Shown: positions 45,004 to 57,580 of the stretch, piece after piece
How positions within the stretch are numbered: position 1 is the first letter of the stretch
How the letters are laid out: the number at the start of each line of letters is the position of its first letter
Source: Pseudovirgaria hyperparasitica
Taxonomy: Eukaryota; Ascomycota; Dothideomycetes; Acrospermales; Acrospermaceae
DNA: 64,000 nt
Direction of reading: 5' to 3'
Assembly: GCF_010093815.1 (NCBI RefSeq)
Contig: NW_022985553.1
Location: forward strand, 1,212,133-1,276,132
Notes under the pieces: generated by a model
The model's input: the letters and a program-made list of their open reading frames with translations, nothing else
What the model was told of the DNA's origin: nothing
Databases searched by the model: none
Program-made: the position numbers and the translations under genes

Positions 45004-47908
45004 CTACGACGCAGACTGCAACCGAGACCCAATATCCCTCGCCACATAGATCTGCCCATACAAATCCGTCACCCGCACAAACAAATCTACCTTCTCCATC
45101 TCCCCAGCCTCCACCTCCTCACCAAGCCTCCCCAACGCCCCCTCCATACACTCCCTCTCATACCCCGTCAACGCAAACAAATCCCCCTTCGCACGCCCCT
45201 CTTCCCATCCCCCCTCCCCGTCCCAAAACTCCGGAAAATCAACACTATTCACATTCCCCTCCTCCCGATCCCGCCCCACAGACCCAAAGTCATTATACTG
45301 CCGACACAGCGTCGCGAGATGCCGCATCCCCGCCTCCGCATAATACCCTGCCCGCGCACCACCGTACACATCCCGCCCCGCCGTCCCAATCAGACAGCCG
45401 TAGAACCAGAACGACACGGGACAGCTAGTGTGGTTCGCAGACGTGGTGCTGACCCAGGTATGATACGTCTTGGACGCCGCATACCTGCGTTCAGATCCTG
45501 TGTCTGCGCTCCGGAACCGCGCGTTGTCCTCGATTTGCTCCATGTGTGCTTGGAGGAACGCGTCCATTTCGCGCCGTAGTCGGGTTTGCGCTGATGCGGG
45601 GCTACGGAGCACGGTTGGGTGGTTAAAGAAGTGCGATGTGTATGCTGTGAGGACGGTGGTGATTTCGACGAGGGTGTCGCTGGTGCCGGAGTCGGAGTCT
45701 GAGTCGCTAGGCGTGGGCGTGTCGATTGGTCGTGTTCCGTAGGCGGGGGAATGTTTGGGGGGTTCGTCGTGCTGTTGTGTGGGAGTGTCAGTGGGAGGTG
45801 TGTGTGAAAGGTCGGGCGTGTGGCAGATTTGGCGGATGGAGTGGCGGACGCGAGCGCGGTCGGTGGGGCTGAGGGTGTCGATAACGGATTCCATGTACTC
45901 GTCGACTTGGTAGTTTAGGAGGGAGATGTGCATCATGGTCCAGAGCTGGCTGGCGTCGAGAGCGTTGGTTGTCATGTTTGACGCAAGCCATGTTACGGGG
46001 ATGTAGGTTAGGTAGCCCCCTTTCATTGCGGTTTGACGGGGGAAGATGTCGTGTTGCACGGATTCCAGCTTCTTTGTGTAATGGGAGGCTTCCACGATGG
46101 CGAGCTTTATGAGAGTTGGATTGGTCTTTGCGAAAGCTGGGAGTTTGGAGAAGAACTTGGCCATCTTTTCCATTCCCAGTTGCGCAGGGAGTGTTGGGGT
46201 CACGGGTATAGATGCAGTCTCAGATGCGACGCTTGCGGCTACGAGGTACACCGTCTGGAGCGACGGCGACGAGTATGTCACTTTCTCGATCCAGATCTTG
46301 TCTGGCTTAACATTCGTGCCGATGAGGCTGTCCAGGAAGTGTCTGCCTTGGACAATCGCTTGACAACCTCGGAGCGTGCTCTCCATGTAGTCCAGGCGAG
46401 CCATGTGGCATAACGCGAGTATGGCATAAGCTGACACTTCTGCTTTTCCTCCCTCCCAGGATCCATCACTATCTTGCGTGACAATAGTAAGGCGAGCCAT
46501 GTTGAGCAGAATCTGCGGTATCCGGGACGTGAGCCTTGACTCCAGTGTAGCTGCGACTGGATGCTGAAGGAGCTTTACGAAGACTATAGCCAGCAGCATC
46601 GTGGAGTAGTATGGGGATATATTCTAAAAAGTTGAGCTTGGATTCGGCATGACTCGGATACACTATAACGCACCCATTTGTCTTTTGGTAGACTTCCAGT
46701 CCATGCATCACACAGACTTGAGACTATGCTATTGATCTCAGCCACATGTTGAGAAGCATCTGCATCACTAATGAGTGCCAGGAGAACATTGCAATTCGCG
46801 CTGAAGCTTGGGTTGCGTTCCGAACTATACGTTCTGAACAAGCTGTCAGTGCCAAATCGTTCAATGAGAGCAGACACGGGTGGTTGTCGACCAACTAGTT
46901 GCAACAACAAAACTGCTTTGGCAGTATCGTCTGCATCCTCAAGGAAGCCAGGTCCTGCGACAGAGTGAGCTCAAATTCCAGGAAAAAGCCACTCCTGTAA
47001 AACATACCATAGCCAAGACAGCCACCATTTCTATCTAATCCGTCCTGTAAGACGTCTGCAAGGTACATTACGTTGTCTTCACCCAAATCTTGCACTGTAA
47101 GCCCGCTTTCCAGCAGCGTGGTCAACACCCACGACATCTCAAAGTAAGTACTTGGAAATGCACTGGGAAACGAGCCATTTCCTTTTCCGGCACCGTCTAC
47201 AAGGGCCACGCGGAGATAAGACTCTGCTCCGTCATCCCACTTCGTAGCATTCATGAGATATGCTGCTGTTGATGAAGGCGAGCCTAACATACTACCATGA
47301 ACCACGTGATGTGCGACGTTATCAAAGTCAATCACGCCCTGGAATGCCTCTAGCGAATGCAATACGGTCGTCTGTTGTGCGCCGTACAACACAGCTGGGT
47401 CAAACTTCCCCATCTTCTGTACGTGCAACTGCAAGAGAGAGTCCGGGATAGGCAGATCGACTCCTTCCTCGGCGAGCTTCTTTGCGATCGCCGGAACAAT
47501 CATCTCTAATCCGACCTGGTCTGCCTTTTCGACTTGCCATGTTGTCAGAGCTAGCTCTAACCAGGTCCGCGATGGGGTGATACGTTGGAGCAGATCTTCA
47601 TCACCACGGAAGCGCTCATCGTGTTTGTTATGGTGGTACAGAGCAAGGAGTCCGGCCAGGGTGTTCAGGATGCCATCTGTTTCCGATCCACCATCCTCCC
47701 AGCTCCCACATCCCTTTTGGGAGCTCAGGAGGAAGTCGAAAGCCTCTGGGAAGAGATACTGGGGATCTCCGTCACACGAGGCCTTTCGCACCATGGATAC
47801 CCACGCAGTATCATAGATGGCACTGGACATGGATCCGATTGGCTTTCCATGTTTAGAAGCAGAGGCCAGTGCGTCGACCAGCTCACTGGCGTTCCCTCTT
47901 GACGTCAT
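45004..47908 (-). CDS. Bifunctional diterpene synthase (copalyl diphosphate/kaurene synthase-like)
   Basis: Exons 47908-47008, 46954-46674 and 46623-45004 (introns of 53 and 50 nt) give about 933 residues, the usual length of fungal CPS/KS enzymes. The class II protonation motif is D307-A-D-D310 in GFLEDADDTAKAV, which starts right after intron 1. QDSDGSWEGG lies in the gamma/beta region. In the class I alpha domain, DEYME (about 635-639, in LNYQVDEYMESV) occupies the place of the Asp-rich motif. The second metal site NDFGSVGRDREE (about 838-849) is intact, followed by NVNSVDFPEF. Residues ~664-711 are a Pro/Ser/Asp-rich linker. Expected reaction: GGPP to a copalyl-type diphosphate, then to an ent-kaurene- or pimaradiene-like hydrocarbon. 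The skeleton cannot be read from sequence. Confidence 0.95.
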
Positions 47909-48641
47909 GATTGGGCGGGTTTTCTAGTAAAGTTTGATCGAGACTGGAAACGTGTGGTGCTGCATATGGAGGTATGCGGAAGGCTGTACGAGGGCAGATC
48001 TATTTGACCTGGCTGGAGACTGCATGATAAACTCAGGATTGAGGATACTACCTGCACAGCCGACTTTCAGGCAGATCTGCCAAGTGTCTGATAGGTTTCT
48101 CCGCAGATGCATTATCGTCTTGGACCTGCGATGGCCGGTCTGGCGCGGGCAGCTGGGTCATTCTAAGACGAGGTATCAGGGATCTTAGAGGAGGCATGGG
48201 GTTTTGATTGCTAACCACGGCTGAAGTATGTTGGCTGACGCGTTGGCTGCTGGGGGGATTTACTAGGCAGGAAGACGTGTGATTGTGTGTCCGAATGACA
48301 ATCGAACCTCCGTTGCGTGTTGGTGACTTTATGCCAGGGATATGCAGTTGGCTTCACGGCGATCAAATCTTCTCTAAGAACAATGAAGCGAGACTGTTAG
48401 GTCCTACATGGGTAACGTTATCCGGCATTCCATGGTAGCGTCTGGGGTCAACAAGCGAAGCAAGGGGTAAAACCGGACCTCGCGACCTTTGATCCGAGGA
48501 CTGCTCGATCTGATCCGATACAGACTCTGCTATTGAAACACAACAGCTTGTTGACAGGTCGGTGGTCGGCGCAGTTTACCCCTGCAACCCATGACACTAA
48601 GAAGGTTTTCTACTGACAGATATCAGAACAGAATAGCAAGA
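47909..48641. promoter_or_regulatory. Bidirectional promoter between diterpene synthase and MFS transporter
   Basis: A 733-base gap separates two divergent start codons. No ORF with coding character is present, so it must supply both promoters, which favours co-expression of synthase and transporter. Confidence 0.7.
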
Positions 48642-50748
48642 ATGGCAGAAACGGAGACTCCGACCGTGGACCAGACGCATACTGGTATTTTAAGATTCCC
48701 CATCTACTAATTATCGTCATGCTAATCGTATGTCAGAAAAGTCGGATCTGGCAAAAGACCTGACTGAGCCCACGGACGAGCGCAAGATACGAGGTTTCAA
48801 GGTACTTGTGCATACTCAGAGCATTTGGGCTATAGGCTATAGCTTATCGGTCTTACAGTGGGTTCTCATCGCAGTATTGATACTGTCAAACTTACTCTTC
48901 TACGCCGTGGACAATACGATTGTTGCCGTGATACAACCTGTGAGCATCTCCTTCTGCCATAGCTACCAGAATTTGACATTTGTAGGCGATCATAAAAGCC
49001 TTTTCGAACGTCCAAGATCTGCCATGGGTCTCTGTCGGGTTTGTCGATTCAGTTGGTCTTCGTACCCCTACTTACAGAACGATAGCTTTACGCTTCCAGG
49101 GTCAGCATGTGCGCTCATTCTAGGGAAGCTGTATGGGGTGTTCGACGCCAAACTCCTATATATTGAGGTATGTGTGCACCTGTACTCCAGCACAAGCATC
49201 TAATGCGTACAAGTTCTCGCTGCTATTCTTGATCGGCTCAGCTATTTGCGGCGCCGCGCCGTCAATGACAGCCATGATCTTTGGGCGAGTCATTGCCGGC
49301 CTAGGAGGCACTGGCATGTATCTCGGCGCATTGACCTTGATCAGCGTTCTCACAACGAAGAAAGAAACGCCCACATATATGGGATTCTTGTCGCTTGTGT
49401 GGGGCTTTGGTACCATTATAGGGCCCCTGATCGGTGGAGCATTTACTGATAGTTCTGCAACTTGGAGATGGGTGAGTTGCTCTAGCTTGAAAGTGGCCCT
49501 TATTGAGATATACAGGGTTTTTATATCAATGTTGTCGCTGTTGGTGTGAGTATTCCAGTGTATATCACGATCCTACCCGGATATACCCCAGCACCTAGCT
49601 CGGACTTCGGCTCGAGGATCAGATCAGTAGACTGGTTAGGCGCCATACTAAGTGCAGGAGCATTTACGGCAGGTATCATGGCAACGAGCTTCGGTGGTAC
49701 CCTCTATGAATGGAGTAGCGGACAGATCATCTCGCTTTTCACGGTTTCTGGGCTGTTGTTTGTGGCTTTCTTTGTGCAGCAGCACTTTGCTTTCTTGACA
49801 AGCAGTACCTTGAGGCTTTCACCTTTCCACCTACTGAGAATCAAGGATGTTTTCATCTGCTTTGTATGCCAAAGTAAGTTGTTGTCCTCGATTGTATTAC
49901 TAGCACTAACAATGAAAGCGTCTGTGGCTTTGATAGTACCTGTCCCTTTGTACTACATTCCACTATTCTTGCAGCTCACTCGCGTATGTCTTTCCAAGAT
50001 TGTCATCTTCAGTACTTTTACTCTACTGATTACCCGCAGGGCGCCTCTGCCATCGAAGCAGGCGTGAAGCTCTTGCCGCTCATCTGCACGTGGGTCTTCG
50101 CCGGCATATGTCAAGGTAAACTCATGGGAAAGCTAGGATGGTACCAGCCATGGTTCCTCCTCGGAAGCGGAATGAATCTGATCAGCGGTGTATTCATGTC
50201 ACGCATCGACACAGACACAGACTTAGCTACGATATATGGTCTACAGGCAGTATTAGGTCTCGGTCTAGGCTGCTATGGACAAGCAGGCTACGCTGTTGTT
50301 CAGCAATTCGTAAAGCAGACTGAGATGCATGCAGGCATATCTCTCATGCTTGTCGGTGAGTGCGCTTGTGCGGCAGAAGAGCTTTGTGTAGCCCTCACTA
50401 ACACACTATTAGCTCAGCTTACGGGGACTGTGTTGGGACTCGCAATAGGAGGCGCAATTTTCCAAAATGTATCAATTGGTGCGCTTCACCGACTGCTGCC
50501 CACCCTGTCTGAGCGCGAAATCAGTGGTGTGATTAGCGGTGTGGGCATTGATCAGCTGAACGTAGTAACTGCTGAAGTGCAGTCGGAGGTACGAGTGGTT
50601 TTGACCAATGCTTGTATAGAGACCTTTACAGTGATATATGCCTTTGCTGCACTTGCGTTCCTCGCAGCATGTTTCTTCACGGTAGGTCTACAAGAACATA
50701 ACTTCATAGCTCTGTGCTAATATGATGTAGCCAAAGAAGATCTTTTAG
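48642..50748 (+). CDS. MFS transporter of the diterpene cluster (14-helix fungal type)
   Basis: Eleven exons reconstructed from splice signals and phase: 48642-48684, 48737-48801, 48859-48939, 48986-49055, 49100-49167, 49214-49471, 49516-49873, 49919-49983, 50040-50355, 50413-50681 and 50731-50748. The product is about 536 residues. Key segments are LLFYAVDNTIVAVIQP, DLPWVSVGF, GKLYGVFDAK, SAICGAAPSMTAMIFGRVIAG, LSLVWGFGTIIGPLIGG, a central DWLGAILSAGAF, then GASAIEAGVKLLPL and QLTGTVLGLAIGGAIF. This layout matches the DHA2-like fungal toxin and metabolite exporters. Introns are 44-57 nt. The exon at 49100 is supported by conserved spacing before GKLYG. Probable exporter of the diterpenoid or an intermediate. 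Confidence 0.88.
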
Positions 50749-50850
50749 TAACAAGTTTACAAAGCTGAGCAGATATAGGTTCATTCAACATCATCCATTT
50801 CTGGTAGATCTAGCTATGCCTTTCGTTGCATTATATCTGATCAACTACTC

Positions 50851-52694
50851 TTAGACTTCGAATGCTACGATATCCGGGTCTTCGAGGGTCTTCCTTCGAA
50901 ATTCCACTTGCGCTTCAGGGTCAGGGAATATGTATTCATGTAGACATACATTCTTGGGTCGTCCTTGGCCTTCAGGGTATCTGAAGTCATAGTGGAGAAT
51001 CAGATGTGCCAATATAATCTTGATAGTGTTTGAGGCGAAAAATCTGCCTGGACAGCCTACCACAGTGTTAGTATTGTATGCCTAGTCCTGCTAGGATGCG
51101 AAAGGCGGGAAGTAACTCACTAAATTTCCCATGGCCAAAGTGCATGTTGTCCTTGTCGGTCGTGGCAAACTGATACTTGTGCGCATTTCCAGGCTCATCT
51201 CGTCTGCGATAATGTCTGAAGCCGTCGAACTCGAGCGGGTATCCTGTGACCGACTCGTCTTGAGCGATAGGGACTATGGGCATGACGAGATGAACTCCTT
51301 TTGGGAGGAACAAACCATCGGATAATGTCATAGGCTCCATGACCTGTCGTTTGAAACCGGCTGCAAGTTTTTAGCCTTCCAATCTCAACTTGGGAGTACC
51401 GTACTCACTCAGACTTGGTGGGTTCAAACGCTGGCTTTCTCGCATGAAGCTATCAAGTTTGCGCATCCGCGTCAATGTTGTTTTCTTCCATCCATTATCT
51501 GTTCTCAGTGCGCCTAGGATCTCCTCGCGAAGGTCTTCCAAATACTCAGGATGCTCACAGAGATCGAAGAACGCCTGAGCGCATGCCATACTTGTGGTAT
51601 GTACCGACGCCATTGCCAATACTAGAAGTCTATGCACCAGCTTATCCGGGCGCGCGTCGCGAGGAGATGTCGCTTCTTCCATCATCCACTGCAAAAGATC
51701 ATTCGGCGGCTCATAAGTGCTTGACGGGTCCTGGATATGGCGAGCCAAGGCAGCCTGCCGTTCTTCGACAATCGGAACCACAAGTCTTAGCGCTCCACGG
51801 AGATTCCAGGACACTTTCCAGGTCCAAGGGATCACCCATGCTGCGAGGCCTTTCAGGTAGTTGGGGACTAGTCTCATCAAGATGACACATTTGAAGACGT
51901 TTTCGGGATACTTCACGTTGATGGCGAGCCACTCCGGATTGTCATACATGGGTGCGACGGCTGTGCGCGCAAAGTTCCGGGCAATGAGTCTGACAATAAC
52001 ATCGAATGCTTTGTGCTTTGCCCATTGAGTCTCAGAAGAGGCGAGTTCGACTGGAAGGGATTTTCGAATCTCTTTGCAGATTGGCTGGATGAATGTGCCC
52101 AGCTTGGGCGTTAATCTCGTCTGTATTGTATGTGTGTGCAAGTCGCCTTCAAGCAAGATGTCAATGGTTGAAAAGGCGCCCTGAAAGTTCTACGTTCCTT
52201 AGCTTCAAGAAAATACGTGGAGGCTGTGAATCAAACTTACATCGATATTCGCAACGATGGAACTGAGCTTATGTTCAGGCAGACTGCGTAACTCATCCAC
52301 GTACTTATTAGGGATTACTAAGATCTCGTTGCCTATAACCTTGAAGATCCCAGATTTGAACTATCTGATCAGTGGCAGCTTCATATCAAAACAGTCATTA
52401 ACTTACTTTCCGGTAGCCTTCTCGGATAGGCGTGTTTGCATCTCTTAGAAATTCCAACCGATTGAACCACGGCCATTTGCTGCCAATAACCGGAGCATCT
52501 ACCAGTGCATTCCCAGATGTCTTAAGCGAAGGAATGACCAAAAGGACCAGGATAATCAGGCTTAGGGAGAGGGCGAGATACCCAGAAATTCTCTTATTTT
52601 TCGATGCGTCGATGAATAATGAGCCTGGTAAAGATCCAGAGTTATCATCAGCAGCCAATCTGACAAAGTTTGTGATATTCTCGATGTGTTCCAT
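50851..52694 (-). CDS. Cytochrome P450, ent-kaurene-oxidase-like
   Basis: Five exons (52694-52407, 52360-52241, 52180-51409, 51360-51121, 51056-50851; introns 46-64 nt) give about 541 residues. An N-terminal membrane helix (ISGYLALSLSLIILVLLV) is present. Conserved features are ASVHTTSMACAQAFFDL in the I-helix (the VHTTS form, not AGxDT), the ExxR motif ESQR in FMRESQRLNPPSL then TGFKRQVMEPMTLSDG, and a heme loop HFGHGKFSCPGRFFAS joined over intron 4. The RESQRLNPPSL and CPGRFFA style belongs to the fungal group containing ent-kaurene oxidase (CYP503) and the CYP68 family. Likely substrate: the hydrocarbon made by the neighbouring synthase, oxidised at the ER. Confidence 0.92.
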
Positions 52695-53849
52695 ATTGTC
52701 GCCCGTCTAATTTAGCGATCGGATTTTCCTCAATGTCTTGCAAGTCTGTGTGATGATGAGACAAACCTTGTTTCAGCTTACCAGAATGGTATATGCGAAA
52801 GATATCATCGAGAAGGGCGACATTACATGATCATCGCTTCGAAGACCCATTTCTGAATGCGCAGGACTAATGGTAAGAGTAGGTCATCTGTATCTCCTTC
52901 AATCCTCTTATTGGACCATGATACCAGATGCTTGCTTAGGAAACGCCACGCCGTTGGCAAGTGCATATGTCGGTACTTGGTCGTATATGCAGAAGGGAGG
53001 CCGTACGACTCCTATAAGTTGCAGGGGTCTGTATTATGTTACTGGGCAATCTAAGCTCATGAGTAAGCTTCGTTCTGGCCATAGAAGAAAGCTCTACTTG
53101 TAGGTTATAAGGTATGTCTACGTATACCTTGATCAATGCGGATAAAATAACTCTCATCGCAATCGAAACCTATATAACTCATAGTAACGACCCCTATCAA
53201 GCTATGGATAGTCTTACGCTCGGTTACAGCGCCCAAAACATACATGACCTATCTTTCATCGATCAAACATGGATTATTGGTGATCATGCATGTAAACGTC
53301 CATCAGAATCTCAAAGCCCGAGTAGACCATGCTGTTGCATATCGATCCTTGCCAGGGAATACTGTTCCTGGTTCATCCATGTAGAGCCCTTCCAGCCTTT
53401 GTATCGGGACACACATGCCGGAAAACCATGAGCATCTGGCACTCGGCGCTGACTGAGCCGTAGGATTGCGCTCACGTATGCACTGCTCCCTGTTGACACG
53501 ATGATACCAACCGTCGCATCCGGTGTGTGGCACTCGATCTGATAACGCCACCCAACGAACGGCACGCTGTACTCTGACTATAGCGTTATGTGACGACATA
53601 CTGGAAGGCTGGATTCTCATGCCTGAGCCTTCCCTACTCATAGGGCGTTGTATGTGCGAGGATAGCCGATCCCAAAACCAGTCAGCTATTGAGTTATCAA
53701 TGCTGTGATGCCAAAAATAGCAATGGGGATCTTGGAACTTTTGGGGTCCTTTTTTGAGGCATGTATATAGAATACACAGTCCAGTGGAGGTCAGACTCGA
53801 GCTTGAATCCCTTTTCTCAAGTCGACCACCTTCATCATACGACGAAGCT
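52695..53849. other. Divergent intergenic region within the diterpene cluster
   Basis: About 1.15 kb between the divergent starts of the P450 and the rhodopsin-domain gene. Short ORFs (for example 53114-53431) have no recognised content. Confidence 0.5.
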
Positions 53850-55077
53850 ATGTTATATCAGCGCACAACTATTGATAACCAGGCAGGTGGTTTTCCTGCA
53901 CCGCCTGGTTTCGAGAAGAACCTAGATAATCCTGACAACAATGCTCTCGCTTCTATACCCTCTGGATGGACTTTGATATCGATTGCCATCATACTGCTTA
54001 TTCTGCGATTCGTTGCAAAGGTGTCTACGACGGTCAAGGAGGGGAAGTTCAACATCAAAGTCATCCGAGTAGAGGATTGTAAGTCTGACGTCAAGAATAA
54101 ATTACTGTAGCTGACTGAGTTCGAAAGGGCTTGCCCTACTCGCTGTTCTTTGCGGCATCGTGCGCGTAGTACTGGTAACCTACATCGTACTGGACCTTGG
54201 TATTGGGCGCCATATCTGGGATATTCCTGGCGAGAATTTTCCGAAGATATGGCACATCTTTGACATTGAAGACATGATCTACTGCTGGGGCATTCTTTTC
54301 GCCAAGCTGTCCATTCTGTTCTTCTACCTCAGCATCTTTCGGATCAACAAGGCATTTCGGATATGCGTATACGTGACGATGGCAATCACCACTTTATACC
54401 TTCTAGTCTCCTTCTTGACCTACGTATTCCATTGCGGCGTTCATACCTGGGTTGGTATCGCGACCAAATGTCTCGATGGAATCACACAAGAGATTGCGAT
54501 CGGCGGCTTCAACATTGCGACCGACCTTGTCATCATGGTCCTACCTTTACCTCTGGCACTAAGATTGCAACTCTCACGCAAGAAAAAGATTGGACTTGTC
54601 ATAGTGCTTCTGCTTGGATCGTTCACGATCATCGCCGCGGTTTTACGGCAAGTTTTCGCCATAACCACCCTCTCGACCAGCGACCAAACATGGAATACAT
54701 CAGAGGTCGTGGTATGGAAGACAGTCGAAATGCTCGTGGCTATCATCTGCTGCAATATTTTGACGGGCCCATTCATTCTCCGGTACTTACTTGACACCAA
54801 ACTTGGCTCCAGTTTGCGCAGCTTGTTGACCAAAGCGAGCCCTTCGTTTGCAACAAGTGTGCTTGGATCTGACCCAAGCTCGCATCGCTACCCTGGGAAA
54901 CGATCAGATAATGGAAGTGCAACAACTGAGAGCTATGAGGTTAATGATATCAAAAGTTGGGCAGTCGCAGCACCCGGTAGATCGGATAGTCATGAGCAAC
55001 TTACGCGGCCGTCTACTGAGGGGATCAAAGTCACACGGGATTATCGTATTGATACCCATCAAGCTGCAAGAGTGTAA
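53850..55077 (+). CDS. Pth11-like integral membrane protein (fungal rhodopsin domain)
   Basis: Exons 53850-54078 and 54128-55077 (49-nt intron; the junction makes VEDW followed by LALLAVLCG) give about 392 residues. Seven hydrophobic helices follow a short polar N-terminus. Family landmarks are LRFVAKV, VEDW, HIWDIP, WGILFAKLSILFFYLSIF, FHCG, a C-x-D pair around KCLDGITQEIAIGGFNIATD, LPLPLALRLQLSRKKKIGL, and TGPFILRYLL before a polar tail of about 100 residues. The CFEM domain of true PTH11 is absent. Proteins of this family are GPCR-like, but most have no proven ligand. The helix-loop residues are intact, so it should fold and insert in the plasma membrane. Confidence 0.9.
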
Positions 55078-55329
55078 GAAAGGAAGACTCTGGCCAGTCT
55101 TATCTGAGCTGGGCGTTCACGTATCTTGCTGGGGTGGGTTATTGGAGTTGTGGGTTGGTCTCCTGTTGATACCATTTCTATGTTTGTGTGAAAACATGTA
55201 AACTCGCGAAAGAAGTTCACATTCAGAAGACTATTATCATTATGTTAGTAGTCTGGCCGTGCAGCTCATACAAATGTTTGCCAGCAGAGTCTAAAGCCCC
55301 ATAGCCTATGAACAACTTACAACCACGAT

Positions 55330-57023
55330 TCAAACCTCCACTTGTCGCTCCACAAACTTGACAAACCTCTCATTCCTCTCCCAAAGGGCATACGTCCGTT
55401 GAGAATCCCACTTCCTCTCAATCGTTTCTCTTAACCGCCCTTTATCAAGATCACGAGAAGGCATCTCGGGGTCAAACACAAACAAGAGTCTTGCCAGAAT
55501 GAGCCTCATCTCCGAGTTCGCCAGAAACCTTCCGATGCAGTTGCGCGGTCCAACGGAAAATGGCTGCAAGACCGCCTTTTCATCGTTCTCGAACGTCGAT
55601 GCTGTAAATTCTGGGTCGCTACTGTCGCATGTGAAGAGTGGCGACTCGGCTGAGAGCCACCTCTCAGGTATGAAATGCTCGGGGTGGGCGAAGTTAAGTG
55701 GAGAACGATATGCAGGTAGTTGAGGTACACCCACATAGGTCTAATGAGAGAAAACCAGTTAGTATACGACTGATATCGTGCATTGCAAGTGACCCACTCC
55801 AGGAGGAATTGTAATTCCATTGATGATATTTCCATGTGCAGGAACAATACGAGGTACTTGTCCAGGCACCGAAGGCGCCATCCGCGAGTTCTCCGTAAGC
55901 ACAGCTCTCATGTATTCCAGTTCATCGACGGCTTTCAGCGTAATCTCTTTCTCCGTGCGAAATCGTGATCTAATTTCGCCGCTCAACTTAGCTAATTTAC
56001 TTGGATGCTGAAGAAGGTGCGTGAATGTTCCCAGGAGCTGAGTAGCTGTAGTCTCCGAACCCGCAAGTACAAGTACTGTGGACGACGCTTCGATTTCAGG
56101 CATTGACATAGGCTGTGCTGCCTTTTCGTTGCTGTCCAAAATGTATTTGAGGAAATCTGGTCTTTCGGTTCTGGTAGCCACTCGCTCGCGGACCCATTGC
56201 ACCGAGAGATCGAAATGGGCATCACGCTCTTTAAAGGCGCGCTTTGGAACCATCTTGATGAGTAGCCAGAACAAGGATGGGTAGAACTTAACTGCAGACA
56301 TAATGCAAGCAGCTTTCAGATTGCTGAACAAGTAGGATACCCAGTAATGGTACTTCTCCTCTTCGATACACCCAAAAGGCTTCCCAAACATGAGATCTCC
56401 CACAATATCGAATGTGCAGTATGTTATCCAGTCTGTAATGTTCGTCACATCTTGAGTTCTGATCTTATCGATCAGTAGGGTAACATATCTTTGGATGAGA
56501 TCTTCCTGGGCTAGCAGTGCTGTAGGAGAAAAAGCATGATTCAGTATCTTCCGTTGCCTTGTGTGATCATCCAAGTCTGCGTTGATGACCGAGAAGACTC
56601 CGTTGGGTGTCTTCTCCGTCCATATCGGATTCTTCGTGAACTCTGGTACACCAACCCGGTGGCTGTAGATATCCTTCCACGCTGCTGCTTTGATGAACGA
56701 GAGCTCGTTGGGGGCTAGGCGCACGATCGGTCCGTATTTCTGGTGGTATCTGTGCGTGTCATGTACGAGATCTCCTCTAGCTAGAGAGATGGCAAATGGA
56801 GCTCGCGATATCGTCCATAACCAAGGTCCTGGATATTTCGCCAGGGGATGAAAGTATCGATTATACACAATGCTGTAGATTAAGTACTAGTCTTTCATGT
56901 TACCAGCATTCTCTTTGAACTATGATCAGTCGAAATGCTTACGGAAAGTGAAACACCACATAGGATCAGGATAGCTGATGGCCATGTTTGGATAAAATCA
57001 GGAGCGAATGACGACGCGGACAT
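55330..57023 (-). CDS. Cytochrome P450, isotrichodermin-hydroxylase-like
   Basis: Exons 57023-56943, 56886-55798 and 55740-55330 (introns of 56 and 57 nt) give about 526 residues. The N-terminal helix FIQTWPSAILILCGVSLS is in exon 1; the acceptor at 56887 (GACTAG) restores IVYNRYFHPLAKYPGPW. Conserved features are ADLDDHTRQRKILNHAFS in the C-helix, LVLAGSETTATQL in the I-helix, the ExxR motif ENSR, PPGTYVGVPQ across intron 2, PERW, and the heme loop FSVGPRNCIGRFLA. This pattern is that of the fungal CYP65/CYP58-like group, which includes trichothecene hydroxylases. It probably hydroxylates a later diterpenoid intermediate; the position is unknown. Confidence 0.92.
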
Positions 57024-57580
57024 CGTGGCGACACTTTTAAGAGCTTCCAGATGAATGTATCGATCATAATTCAGTAATATCTGTCTACGAGTACTGCCCA
57101 ATATCCAATCTTCAGTGTTGAGTCTGCTTTCTCACTGTCATTAGCGCCGGAGTAGTATCTACTTACGGCTACGTGATTTTGTGGATTCGAGGAAATGTAT
57201 AACCCGAACTATACTACTAAATCCATTGGACAGACCGTCTTTGGAGTGTAACACAGTAGGATTATGGTACCGGACACGCCAGACAAAGCTGTAACTGGAT
57301 CGAAGACCTTAGAGGAGATCAGGAAACTGTTCCGCCTACCATGCTGATTAATCCTTCTGTTAACGGCCAATGCCCCTACTAGCTTGCTGTCAAATTTGAG
57401 GTTTCCTCCATATAGACTGGATCACGCTCAGCCACCTCACCATGGGCACGTATGAGAACAGGGCTCATCCGGCTCTTACACCATCGCCATGACGAGCAAA
57501 GTGGTCGCGCTAATTCGAGTCACTCCTGACCGAACCCACTCAAAAGCATCCACTGTCTTTATCATCTCATTCAGCTAGAT
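57024..57580. other. Intergenic region
   Basis: About 560 bases, promoter of the minus-strand P450 and 3' side of the hemerythrin-like gene. No gene seen. Confidence 0.5.
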
